From Gyrodactylus bullatarudis (taxonomy: Eukaryota > Platyhelminthes > Monogenea > Gyrodactylidea > Gyrodactylidae): a stretch of DNA of 64,000 nucleotides. The position numbers were made by a program, and so were the translations under genes. The number at the start of each line of letters is the position of its first letter. The first letter of the stretch is position 1. Below are positions 1 through 11,000 of the stretch, piece by piece. The stretch lies in NCBI GenBank assembly GCA_012064415.1, contig SSNU01000249.1, positions 62,001 through 126,000 of the forward strand. Direction: 5' to 3'. The notes under the pieces were generated by a model. The model searched no databases, was not told the DNA's origin, and saw only the letters and a program-made list of their open reading frames with translations.

Positions 1-2
1 TC

Positions 3-323
3 AAGTTGCCTGAGAGAAGGGAATACAAGATAAGAAAGTATATTCCCAGGGACTTGATGTCGACAGAAAGAGTTCTCATACGCAATGACGTATAAGCTAC
101 AACGGACCTTATAGAGAGAGGAGAGAAGAATTTCTTAGTGAATAAGAATAGTGAAAGGTACGAAGTCAGCATTGACAGACTAAAGCCTTTCAGAGAATTG
201 AGTCATAGCATAGATGACCAAACAGAAGTATTCCCAATTAGGAATGAGTTGGTCGAACAGGAATTCACGGAGACCCGTGAAGAACCTGTAATAGAAGAGA
301 ATAACCCCACAGAGATCTGTTAG
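3..323 (+). mobile_element. Ty3/gypsy-like pol 3' end (integrase C-terminus), decayed
   Basis: One reading frame from position 3 to the TAG at 321 gives a conceptual product with the usual end of a gypsy-type integrase: a PRDL..TERVLIRNDV stretch, then a strand ending in VSIDRLKPF. This resembles the GPY/F-type chromodomain-proximal tail, where the last strand typically reads 'hIDRLKP'. A TAA at 93-95 interrupts the frame, so the copy is dead. The rest of pol lies off the left edge of the window. BEL-type elements have a similar tail, so the superfamily is likely rather than certain. Confidence 0.6.
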
Positions 324-470
324 GGCATAGAAGAAGAGACAGAAGGTTCAGGTGACCCTAAACCTATGAGAAACATAAAATCTACTAGGAGAGACGATTT
401 CGTTTACTCCAAGTGAGATATGACTACTAATACCGCCCACCCACTACCTTATTTTTTTAATGCTCCGCAT

Positions 471-500
471 AAAAAGAGGGGGAAATGTGGTGATTTAAGA
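471..500 (+). mobile_element. Polypurine tract and probable start of the 3' LTR
   Basis: A run of 15 purines (AAAAAGAGGGGGAAA, 471-485) is followed directly by TGTGGTGATT at 486. A polypurine tract abutting a TG is the expected junction between the internal region and 3' LTR of an LTR retrotransposon, and it lies about 150 bp after the pol stop. I could not find the other end of the LTR because no second copy is in the window. Confidence 0.45.
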
Positions 501-969
501 TGATAAAATAAGAAATATGCGATCGGAGGAACTTTGATTCTTCACAAATTCTGAAATATTAAACCTCAAAAAATTGATCGAAACGAATTAAAAATTTGAA
601 TTCGCTGTAGAATTTTGCCAAGTTTTTAAAATTCTCAAAAAGATCATTTTTGAGAAAATTTATTGCAATTTAGGACGTTAAATTTCTCTTCACGAATTCA
701 AAGTTAACTATAAACTGCTCTTTACTTAATCATTTTCCTCAGAAATGAAAATAATCTACATTTTGAAACAGATTCCCTAAGAATAAGAAAGTCGATTTCA
801 ATGAAAAATGAGTTTTTAGATAATCTTGAAAACTTTGACTAGAATCTATCACCAAAAAGTTCTACTTATTAAAGCTGTAGAAACTAAATCAGTTTTTTAC
901 CGATACCAAAATGAGGATAATATGACTTTAAAGTTGTATGAATAAAACTTTTAATAAAGTTGTACTCAC
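500..969. other. Gene-poor stretch; LTR remainder and missing PPEF 3' exons expected here
   Basis: No convincing open reading frame. The phosphatase gene on the minus strand still needs a 3' end after its exon at 970-1064. I looked for an acceptor followed by an EF-hand in the right phase and did not find one. The sequence is very AT-rich and may be mostly LTR. Confidence 0.3.
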
Positions 970-3886
970 CGGTAGATTTGGAGTCAAACTGTTCAAATAT
1001 TTTTAATAACTCTTCTTGCTTGTCAAAAATCATCTTTTTCAACTCTGTAAACTGTGGTATGATTCTACAGATTTTAATCAGAAAAATTTAGCACTCACAA
1101 TGTATCATAACGTCTCAGAATTTTGTTGGATATAACTTTTTGGTCTTGGTCCGTTTCCAATTTTGCTTGATACTTGTAAATGTTCAAAAAGAAATCTTGA
1201 TTCTTTAGAGAAATTTCCTTGCATAGAGCCATTTCACAGTGTGACTTTTTTTTCAGTCTAATCGGGGATATTTTCAAAATCGCGCCATAGTTACTATATG
1301 GTCGTAAGTAGTTGGAAGCGGAAAATATCGTCAATACCAAGTTGTTATGATGAAATTTGTACCCATCAGTTTGACACTGATGTGAACGAATAATCAGTGA
1401 AAGATTATCTTTAAAAAAACATTAAAATTTAGTTTCGAATTCGATTCCAGATTAAAAATTGGGGAAATATTAGAATTTTCAGCTACTGGTCAACTAAACG
1501 TATCAACGATGACTTTCTTTACACGCCTTCTTTTATGATAAGAAAAGCTCATCAAGAAAATCACCCTCAAAATTCTAATATAAGAACCCAAGTTTCAAAT
1601 TAAATTCTATTACAAGAATAAAACTTAGTTCTATGTAGCTGTATTAATATTACTTGATGATTTTAAAAATGATGTTGTAGTCATTTCATCCCAAAATGAT
1701 GATCCGCCTCGATCTAGCGACTTTGTGATGGTATTCACGTCATCTTCAATTGGATCACTCCATAATAAATCGAAAATCTAAGGAAAATAAAAATTAAGTT
1801 CAATTAAAGATTAACTATTGATCTTTTAAAGCAATCTTTCATTATTTTTAATGAATTGCAAAAATAAAGACTTTAAATTCTCCTGAATAATAAAGTTGAT
1901 TGATATGAAGTTGAAGTCTCAAGCTTTTCATCAAGAACTCGAATATTATTGAGATCTAGATTATGAGGTCAAGTTGATATCAATTGAAGAGAATAATAAT
2001 AATCAATCAAGAAAAATAGGAAAATTTTTCAAATTTTGAACAGCCCAAAATCTCCTATTGATCTTTGATCTGGAAATTTTTTTTATGTAAGAGAGGGATA
2101 AAAATTTTTTTCAAGATCAAGATTAAACCATTAAATTTTCAAAAGACCCACCATTTTTGCCAAATCTTTGACCATCGTTATTTCACTTACATTGTAAATC
2201 TAAAAGCAGTAATTACAGTGTATGAGTAAAAAGTTATTATAGCCTTAGGGTGCTATATTGCCTAATTAAAAATTATAATTATGAGGATGAAATTTTAGTT
2301 TTCCTTCCTGATTTTTAGTTTGTTGAAGCTTGGTAAGATTGTTTTAATGGTGTATTCTAAGCTATTGTTCAGCCTTATCTAAATTATCTGAATATTCCAT
2401 TGTTCCACCAGTGGAGCACAATACTTTCTCGAGTGATATTTTGAGATGAAAGATGCTCAAAATACTTTTTTCGTCCCTCATTAGAAAGGAAATTTATTAA
2501 ACTACAATAATAATTCATAAAGATAGCTTTTCACTTATGCTAACCAAAGCTACTCGAAGAAGGGTTATTTTTTGAAAATGTTGTCAAATATTTGAAAAAC
2601 GTTTTTTAAAAAATAAGATACTAGGAAAAAATTAATCTAACTTTCAATCGTAAAAAAAATAGTTGTAGATATTTCAAATATGCAATCGTCTGCTCGATAT
2701 CTCTTATAGTTTAGATTTTAAACTTGAGTAGATAACTGGTCTTAGGGTCAAAAAATACCAATAATAACCTCTATTATCTTTTAAATGGTTTGTTGGCTTT
2801 CAAAACAGAATTCAGAATCGGAATAAGCGTAATAATTTTAGTCAAATTTTCTAATTTGTTTGATAGAGAAAAATAATTTGGGGCATGAAGGGTTTGCTGA
2901 TAGTGATTAGATCGGCCGAAAAGCATCGAATGAGGTGTGCAATGTGTCAGTAAATTTGATAAAAACATATACATGACAAAAAAATTATGGATTGTTTCAA
3001 TCAAATTTGTGAAATAATATGCTACGAGATCACAACTTGTGATTCACAAGTTAATAAAATTGACTGTTACATGATATATCTAATTAAAAGTAGTTAGGTA
3101 TAAATTGTTATTTTGAAAGCTCACACATTTCCATTTTTGTGCATCTTGTTCACTCTTCAAGTTCCCCTCTGATTTGATTAACTTTTGATACTATTGATAA
3201 TTAAGGAATTTTTATGTACTTCATTCTTTTCCATTTTGTTTATCAAGTCGATAGAAACATCTTTTGATATCCCTCCATGACAAACAAAAATCTCCTCGTA
3301 AATCAATGTTGCTACTGGCAATCGTCCAAATAAATCATCAATAGCACTAATTATTTTCTCATTCTCACACTAAATATTTTTCAATCAAAATTTGCTTACC
3401 TTGTATTTTTGTATGATTTCTCTTTGAAAACCGTATCTCTCAAATACTGATTGATCTTCATGATTTCCTCTATTGAGGAAAATGTACTCATTATATTTTT
3501 TAACAAGTAAAAGTATAACAACTAATACTTCTACAGAATTTTTTCCTCTGTCAACATAATCACCGTTAAAAACATAAATGTTTTTATTGTTTGGCTCGCC
3601 ACACTGCAAAGTATAGAATTTTTCATCTTACTGCTTCAAGTACAATTAGAAGATCTTGGAGTTGACCGTGAATATCCCCGATTACATTTATGCAGCTAGA
3701 TTGCGATTCACTTCGTGAATAAGGAATATTGTTTATGTTTGGTTGACTAAGAAAATATTTCGAAGATGATTCCAACAATTTATGAAAAAAGTTGAAAGAA
3801 AATCCCTTTAATAAGAAATTTAACCTCACAAGTTCTTCTCTACATACATCAAGAATATTTTCGAAAGTATATGTTTGAAAACTCAT
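970..3886 (-). CDS. PPEF: PPEF/RdgC-type serine/threonine protein phosphatase, 3' end not found
   Basis: Metal-dependent PPP-family phosphatase of the EF-hand (PPEF/RdgC) branch. Seven exons join in phase: 3632-3886, 3400-3603, 3220-3369, 3125-3190, 1654-1777, 1099-1408, 970-1064. In order they encode GDIHGQ, GDYVDRG, RGNHED and HGGIS, then LLWSDP, RSHQ and TIFSASNY, so the metal-binding and catalytic residues of the PPP core are all present. The spacing around YVFNGDYVDRGKNS and LNRGNHED is closer to PPEF than to PP1/PP2A. After the core comes a helix and the start of an EF-hand loop (FDSKSTG) that breaks off at a donor at 969. Four introns are only 28, 30, 29 and 34 bp; the 1.35-kb intron carries a MITE. 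The start at 3886 gives no IQ motif, unlike fly and vertebrate PPEF, so the protein is short at the N-terminus or an upstream exon was missed. Confidence 0.85.
2398..2892. mobile_element. piggyBac-like MITE, family A (decayed copy)
   Basis: Copy of the element at 40908-41369, aligned by eye over nearly its whole length (shared blocks near TTCTCGAG, CTCATTAGAAAGGAAAT, AACCTCTATTATCTTT and GGCATGAAGGG). The right end keeps the CATGAAGGG terminus; the left terminal inverted repeat is lost. It sits inside the large intron of the phosphatase gene (1778-3124); the rest of that intron shows nothing else. Confidence 0.65.
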
Positions 3887-4048
3887 TATTGTCGTTCAAA
3901 TTAGAAAATCCACCTATTTGATTCTTATAACAAAAAGAAATACTTATCAAAATATTGTTTTGACTAGGTGCTAGGCATACGCGTTCAAATTCAAAAAAAT
4001 TCAATCAGGAGATTCTGAACAGAACATTAACTGATCTATTTCTTTTCA

Positions 4049-5161
4049 ATGAACGAATTCATAAAGGATTTAACACAGAATAAGAAAATTCTCAAATTTC
4101 ATGATAACATCAGAGGCTCATCTTGTGCAAAGGCAAAAGATTCTTTTATTGTTTACGGACTAAAAATTTGTGAAACACTAGCAAACGAAGTCAACGTTGA
4201 GTTTATTTCATCTTTTAAGGATGGAAATATGATAAAGAGAAACCAAAAGTTATTTTTACTAGAAGGATCAATAAAAACAATCGTATATTATGAACCTATT
4301 TTCAAGGATACCATAACAAAAATTTCTCATTTTGCAATACACATAAATGACGCTCGACAATATCTCTCAAATTCTGTATTTAAAGGAAGTATTTGCTTTG
4401 CTCTTGATAATGATTATTATGAAAATGATTTTTTCCTATTGAAATATTCCTACAATTGCCTAAGTATTCTCAATTTTCCGGCATCGAAAATTGTCAAAAG
4501 TGTTGATTGTTTAACATTTGATAGTGACATTGCAAAAACATCGAATCATTATTTGGAAAAGTATCATAAACTAACAGATGTTTGGTATTCATGTGAGAAT
4601 CCGATAGAGTTTGAAGAAGTCATCAAATCCAAATTCACTTCTATAATTATCAAATGGGGTCCAAATTTTTACTGTTACATGATTGAATTGATAAAAATTC
4701 AAAACTCTCGTGGAAATCAGATAAAATTTGCATTGGCCATTAAATCGACGGATTTGTTGAAAATTGAAAGAAACTATTTCAACATTTTCAGCTACATAAT
4801 CTTGACCGATCGACTAACAACAACTCATGAAGAAATGATTTCAATGAGCTATCATTTAAATGGTTCAAATACGTCATTATCAGAATCAATCAACGAGGAA
4901 GATAAGCAAGGTTATTCCGAAAGTAATTTAATTACAAAAGATTCTGAAAAAGTCTGTTCGACTTGCTCGAAAAAGTGTCCTCAAAAGTGTACAAGATATA
5001 ATAATGCAACAAGAGGTAAAATTGGAATTAGGGGAAAATCAAGGATGAGATCTCTATATCCAAAACTTGTAGGTCAATATGATTATTCATTATCATGGTT
5101 GAGAAAAAGAAATTCTTTAATGTTAAATTGTGAGCTAACTGCGTTGATTTCCGTTTTTTAA
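4049..5161 (+). CDS. Divergent QPRTase (NadC)-fold-like protein, probably not active as QPRTase
   Basis: Intronless 370-residue reading frame. No family is obvious at first sight. Residues about 30-100 follow the N-terminal domain of nicotinate-nucleotide pyrophosphorylase: a 'GL.icetl' helix, then FKDGNMIKRNQKLFLLEGS (family: DGd.v..Gq.l...G), then a long helix where the family has ER..LN.L...SGIAT. Residues about 185-280 resemble the barrel end (ENPIEFEEVI..., TSIIIKWG, FSYIILTD). The substrate-binding TRKTTPG-type motif and the catalytic acid after the IIML strand are not visible, so a pseudoenzyme is likely. The tail has a Cys cluster (CSTCSKKCPQKC) and a basic stretch. The gene starts 162 bp from the oppositely oriented phosphatase. 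The assignment is by eye; the frame itself is secure from its length. Confidence 0.6.
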   Translation: MNEFIKDLTQNKKILKFHDNIRGSSCAKAKDSFIVYGLKICETLANEVNVEFISSFKDGNMIKRNQKLFLLEGSIKTIVYYEPIFKDTITKISHFAIHINDARQYLSNSVFKGSICFALDNDYYENDFFLLKYSYNCLSILNFPASKIVKSVDCLTFDSDIAKTSNHYLEKYHKLTDVWYSCENPIEFEEVIKSKFTSIIIKWGPNFYCYMIELIKIQNSRGNQIKFALAIKSTDLLKIERNYFNIFSYIILTDRLTTTHEEMISMSYHLNGSNTSLSESINEEDKQGYSESNLITKDSEKVCSTCSKKCPQKCTRYNNATRGKIGIRGKSRMRSLYPKLVGQYDYSLSWLRKRNSLMLNCELTALISVF

Positions 5162-6261
5162 TTTTTATTTTTGTAGTTTTCGTATGCTCAATAATTTCCA
5201 TGAATTTTTCTAGACCTGAGCAAGACCAACCAAAGAAGTATTTCGTATTTCAGAATTTTATATGAAAAACTCAGAAAAACACAAATTGTGGAACCCACAT
5301 GAAAGTTTTTCGATAAAAAATAACACTGTGTATCAACGGAATATTTTATTCTATGAAAAGTTTCAAATACATAAAAATATTTATTTTCATATTAGTATTC
5401 TTAATATCATTTATTTTATTTAGAATAATAGAAAATCAATCATACTCTGAAATTATAAACAATCGAATATAGCCAATTTTGTATGGATAGTGTATTATTT
5501 ACATTTACAAGGTTCTGTATGATGATGTTTTTAGTAATGATCTTTTTATACAAGTTACAAGAAGGCACGTTTTATGAAAAAGCCTCGATAAAAAACTCTT
5601 GGGAGCTCGGCGAGGCTTTTTCATAACACGTGCTTTCTTGTAACTTTTATAACAGATCTTCTCGAATGATTTTAAGACTTTATCAGTCTAGTATATTTTA
5701 ATGTACTTGCCGTCCATTTTATGAGATAGTTTAGCAATGCTCAATGAGCATCTTAACTTGGTCAGGCTGAAGACTGCTGACCACCAGCAAGAATATTTAA
5801 CCAAAATTAATGTGAATGAACTGTATATAAGCATTGGTTTATATTTATATGCATTATATCATATAAATTACACATTATATCGTAAAATTAGGAAAGTAAT
5901 ATTTATAAATTTATACTACTAGTAAGACAGACTCGTATTAAAAAATAGTGATTTTAATTTAAATTCATTTCAATTGATTCTATTCAATAACCAGCTAAAT
6001 AAAATGAGTTAATAATTCAATGACTTTCTCTATCACTTTTATAAATTTTATAATATAAATTTTATATTATAAAACCTATAAACTTGAAGTTATAATCCAG
6101 AATAAGTCTTTCAAAAAATCGAATTTAAACACAAATTATGTTACATAATCAGCTTTAATAGCTGAGCTATTTATTTTAAACACAATTTGCATGAAATTTT
6201 TTTGTGTTTTATTCGAACTTTAATTTTGAAATAAATTCAGCAAGATTTCTGCAATCTGACC
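5162..6261 (+). other. Intergenic region between the QPRTase-like gene and ANKMY2
   Basis: About 1.1 kb, very AT-rich. It contains the hairpin repeat at 5554-5644. A short frame at 5737-5922 has no family resemblance and is treated as chance. Confidence 0.5.
5554..5644. repeat. 91-bp hairpin (small foldback element)
   Basis: Arms 5554-5587 and 5611-5644 are almost perfectly complementary over 34 bp (GTTACAAGAAGGCACG against CACGTGCTTTCTTGTAAC, and GAAAAAGCCTCG against CGAGGCTTTTTC), with a 23-bp loop. Similarity continues weakly about 15 bp outward on both sides, as expected for the ends of a small palindromic transposable element. No second copy is in the window. Confidence 0.7.
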
Positions 6262-7417
6262 ATGGAATTCAAAGATTTGCTTGATCTGGTTGAAAAATCT
6301 GATACTGATGAACTAAAGAAACATTTTTTACAAGAAAAATCTCTGGTTGACAGCTATGATGAGGTTTGTTTTTGCTCTTCTTTTTATTCCTAATCAACAG
6401 AACGGTATGACTTTGTTACAACATGCTTGCTATCAGGGTAATCTCCAAATGGTGAAATTCCTTATAACTGAAGGAGCTTCTATCAATCATTACAAACAAA
6501 ATGAAGGCTATACAGCGCTCATGTTTGCTAGTTTAATGGGACACATTCCAATTATAAAGTTACTTCTTGAATTCGGAGCTCGACATCAAGACACGAATAA
6601 AGTAAATAGAACTGCTGCAGAAATGGCTGGCTTTGTAGGCAAACATGTGGCTGTTAGTGTCTTGAATAATTATGTTGAGAAATCAACCCTCAAAAAGTAT
6701 TCGCTACCCGATGGACCCTCCAGCCGTATAAGACTACAAAGTGAATTTGTTAATGAGCTGGCTGCTATCGTAAATGACTTTAATTTTATGCCAGTCAAAA
6801 TATTCAAGAAATTAAGTGCAAGCTATAGGAAGAAAGATAAAAGTATATTGATGAGTGCTACTCAGATAGCCAATGATGTTCTCGAGGATTTGATTAATCA
6901 AAATTTCACTTCTCACAACATGAATGAAACTGTTGCTCTTAAACTTCATTTCATTGCGACAATATTTCGTTTCTCTCAGGAAAATATAAACCTTGAGGAA
7001 AAGAAAGAGTCTTCCTTTTACCCACTCTATGGAATTACAAGGAAATTTCTATTAAATTCTCGAACTAAGGAGGAAAAATTTATGTTTGACGCCCTCAAAT
7101 CCTACAAGTATACTGACAGTACATTGTGGCAAGGTATTGTAAAGCATGTTGCATCTTCCTGTAATGAAGAAAATAAAGCTTCTCCAAAAAGGATTATTCT
7201 TAAACATATTAATTGCACTTCGCCATCTTTCGCTGAGGATATAGCTCATATTTGTAGTACATGTGAAGCTTACGAAGGTACCGACGAGACCACAATCAAG
7301 ATGAAATCGTGCAGTGCGTGTCATAAGATTTTTTATTGCTCTAAAGATTGTCAAGTTATGCACTGGTTTATTCACAAGAAAAATTGCACTCAATCCGCCC
7401 AAGAAGATGAGAATTAA
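6262..7417 (+). CDS. ANKMY2: ANKMY2: ankyrin repeat and MYND zinc-finger protein
   Basis: Two exons, 6262-6363 and 6401-7417, split by a 37-bp GT-AG intron in phase 0 (372 residues). Ankyrin repeats near residues 34-105 include NGMTLLQHACYQGNLQMVKF and GYTALMFASLMGHIPIIKLL, followed by RTAAEMAGFVGKH, a very close match to vertebrate ANKMY2. The middle region (MNETVALKLHFIATIF) also matches. The last 50 residues form a MYND finger: CSTC, CSAC, YCSKDCQ, HW..HK..C, all zinc ligands present. In vertebrates ANKMY2 binds FKBP38 and affects adenylyl-cyclase trafficking to cilia in Hedgehog signalling. The start follows ACC and joins to the conserved NGMT; starting in the intron would give an unrelated N-terminus. 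Confidence 0.93.
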
Positions 7418-7480
7418 AGAAAAATCACTATAGATTATTACTATATTATTAAAAACTGTATTTCTAAAGATAAATTTTTA

Positions 7481-7486
7481 AATAAA
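7481..7486 (+). terminator. Polyadenylation signal of ANKMY2
   Basis: AATAAA 64 bp after the ANKMY2 stop codon, followed by a T-rich run, the usual arrangement upstream of a cleavage site. Confidence 0.55.
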
Positions 7487-8086
7487 CAATTTTTTTTTCC
7501 TATAAATTAACCTCTTTAGAACAAATGATACGACATAAACCAAAACAAATACTGAGAATTTCAAGTTAAAAGCTAAACTTTGAAATCGGTTCTTCAGACC
7601 TTAAAAAAATGGTGAAAGAGAACTCAAATCTGGGGCAGACTTGGGATTTAAGTATTTAATGTATATGCATATACAAAAGTATTACATAGGTAAATAAATC
7701 TTATTTAGAAAAAGAGAATAGTTATTTAACAATCATTTATAGAAAAAATATATCATTCAAACAAATTTTTAATCAAATTTATAATAGTAATCTGGGCCCA
7801 TTTTTTTGACCCATATTTCTACTTTCAATCTTTCGTACAAATCGGTTATACAAGTAGTTTGATGGAAAACTCCATAATTAATTACAGAGGGATCTCATTT
7901 AGAATAAAAATCTATAATAATATACGTTTTAAATTCTATTTGCGATTTATTTCTTGCGTTCATCATTCAATGTGAGGAATCTACATTGCAGAAGTAATGG
8001 TAAAAATATTTTTGTATCTTTTGGTCAAAATTTGGAATACTGCTTCAAGTCAAAGTAAAATAAATTCAATGTCGAAGAAGTTTTTT
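7487..8086. other. Intergenic region between convergent genes
   Basis: ANKMY2 (plus) and the unrecognised gene (minus) end toward each other here. AT-rich with no coding signal or repeat that I can recognise. Confidence 0.5.
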
Positions 8087-11000
8087 TTAATCAGTCCATT
8101 CGAAAATCTTGTCAAAGTCATTTGAAACGTATCTATTCATAGTTGGCAAGGAAATCTCATCAGTAATCTTACGAATTAGAGGACTCTTTCCACGTGACAT
8201 CTTCTCAAGATTCTCCTTCGAGTTTAAGCCGATGAAATTGATTCCCATTTCCTCGAGAAGTTGCTTCTTCGATGGTTGTTTAATAGAACTGGGAATAGGC
8301 TTAGAGCTGTTGTTATTACTTGAAATTGAAGACAAATTCAGCGAAGGTGGAGGAGAGTTTATTGAATTACGAACATGAACTCTATCAAAATAAAGAAAGT
8401 TTAATTATTTATTGCATGTAGGATGGTTTTTAGGTTTTTTTTGAGTATGGTATTAGTTGTGATATGGGAATTTTAAGAATTTATTTAAATACCCAAAATA
8501 AAAGTTAAAAGTTGCTTCATTGAGAAATCTCAAAAATCTATTTAATTGGAATATAACGAATCTTTTTCCCCAAGCCTCTTCCAAACGTTTCCGTACTGAA
8601 ATAGTCAAGTACCTTATTCAGTGGGATGAGAAGCTTTTAATCTTTAACTCATAAATTTCATCTAAAAACCTTTGTGTCTCTGTATGAGGCTTGAGTACTC
8701 TCTAAAATAGTTTATTTGATGTGTATTTAAAAATAATTGTAGTCTCTTGCATGGGAAATATGTATTTGTGTTATTTTTATTTTGTAAATTAGCATTTGTG
8801 GAATGTTTTTTAAAGTGCATTTAACTTTTTAGATTGAAATACTTGCTTGTTAACCAAAAGGGTTGATTCATTAATTAGCAAGAATCAGAAGAAGTGTCGA
8901 TTAATTGAAAGTCTGACCACCTATTCATGCTATAGAGAGTAATAAAATAAATAAAATGTATTTGGTCTTTTCCAAAACTTATTTTCACAAAATCAAATCG
9001 CCGTAAAATACTGGCTTCTCGTTCAGATCAATTCAGTAATACTGACTCAAAGTAGGTTTGCTGAGTCATTAAAGGGTTCAGTAGTTCTAACTCAAAAAAC
9101 ATTTTTGAATTCTGTAAAAATAAGTATAGCAAAACTGTTTCAAGCATTTTAAATATGAGGAGAAGCAAAAAAGAACTCGTGGTAAAACTAAGGAAAATAT
9201 CTATCAGTAAGAGAAAAATTAAAATCATTTAGTATAAAAATCAGCTTGCCTATTTGACTTTGTTGGTGAGTTAAACGAGGAATATCCGAGAAGATTATTG
9301 GTATTTTGATTTATCAAATTTCTTGAGTTGAGAATTTTCAACTGATGACCTTGACTATTGAAGAGCGCTGTATTTTGTCGATCAAATGAGGGTGGTGGGC
9401 TCTTACACAGACCCAGATTATCTTTATTCATTGAAAGTTGATAACAATTTGACATAGAAGTGACTTGGGGAGAAAAACAGAACTGTCTTAGATTCCGATT
9501 ATTTGATGAATTACTCGAAATGCTTGGAGGATCTCCAAGATATTGCAAGGGTCCATTATTATCACTGACTTTAGCTTGAGAAAAATTATTTATAAATTAA
9601 TAATCATTAAATAAACAAGGTAATTCAGATTCCTAATTAATCCTTTTCAATACCAACTCAATAAATTTGATGCTATTTCTTTCAAAATTCAATCTTCTTA
9701 TGACTCAGATGATTATATGAAAAAATCAAAAAAAATTTCATGATCTCGATCATAAATTTGGCATGTTCCATATGGCTACATTGGTACTGTAAGGTGGTAA
9801 AATTTGACTTTCCAAAAAAATTGAGCTAGAAGAATGAATTATTACAGTGTTTTTAGACATTAAACCTACTAGCAAAGTGTGGTCACTGGTTATTACTATA
9901 TCCATGTGAATCTAACTTGATGGAAATTGTCTTCTCACACCTAGGATAAGCAAGTGTCAATTCCATAAGAGAGTCCGAATTCTGACATCTAGGTGTGAGA
10001 AGACAATCTCCATCAAGTTAGATTCACATGGATATTGTAATAACCAGTGACCACACTTTGCTAGTAGGTTTAATGTCTAAAAACACTGTAATTTCTACAT
10101 TGTGCTTATTTACAAAAACCAGTGTGTAGGTGGTGTCAAGACTATGGGAGTGTTGAGTAATATGAGACGAACGGGGGTTCTGGCCCAGTGGTTAGAAGCG
10201 TTGCCTCACAACGTTGAACACCTGGGTTTGAATCCTGGCTATGGTGTACTGACGAGTCCTAACTAGTACGAAACGCGTCTACATCTGCCACCGTGAGTTG
10301 AAAATTATTTGACTCTCTTATGGAATTGACACTTTCTTATCCGAATTCTGACATCTAGGTGTGAGAAGACAATCTCCATCAAGTTAGATTCACATGGATA
10401 TTGTAATAACCAGTGACCACACTTTGCTAGTAGGTTTAATGTCTGAGAATGAATTATTTTTCTTTCAAAATACATTGGTACTCAAATATTCTATCCATTT
10501 AACTGAGCTAGATATTTTTCTAATTCCGAGCTGGTGTACATTATGAATATTTATTTTATTTGCATGATTTCGTTTCTAAAAGAGACAAAAAAACCTTGCA
10601 GGGATTTTACAGGAGTAAAAACTTTACAAATTGAACATCTTCCTCTTTTGTTTCTTGGAACTCTATAAATCTCATGTTTATTTGTAGACTTTGTATCGCT
10701 CAAATTCCCGATTTATTTTACTCGAATATTAGAGAGTAGATTTTTACCAACCGTTTAAAGCCAATCTTGCATTTGAAGATTATTTGTTCATTCATTGCTT
10801 GATCAGAAATAGCAAAATTTGCAGGAAAATTTTTTCTAAAGACCAAGAAGGGATCGAAATTTGAACAGGCGATCATAGTTAGGATCAGTTCTATTTATTA
10901 TAAGCTGTTCATTATCATTAAATGCTGTAATTTTTTTGTTGAATCCAAATTTTTTCCGTTATTATATAAATTAAATGAAGTTCTTCAACATTTTGTTAAG

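Noticed and set aside
5737..5922. 61-codon frame after the hairpin
   Set aside because: Low-complexity Tyr/Ile-rich ending, no homology, no splice context.
10171..10250. Functional tRNA gene
   Set aside because: A and B boxes are good, but the anticodon arm does not pair properly and the unit continues into a SINE body with a target duplication.
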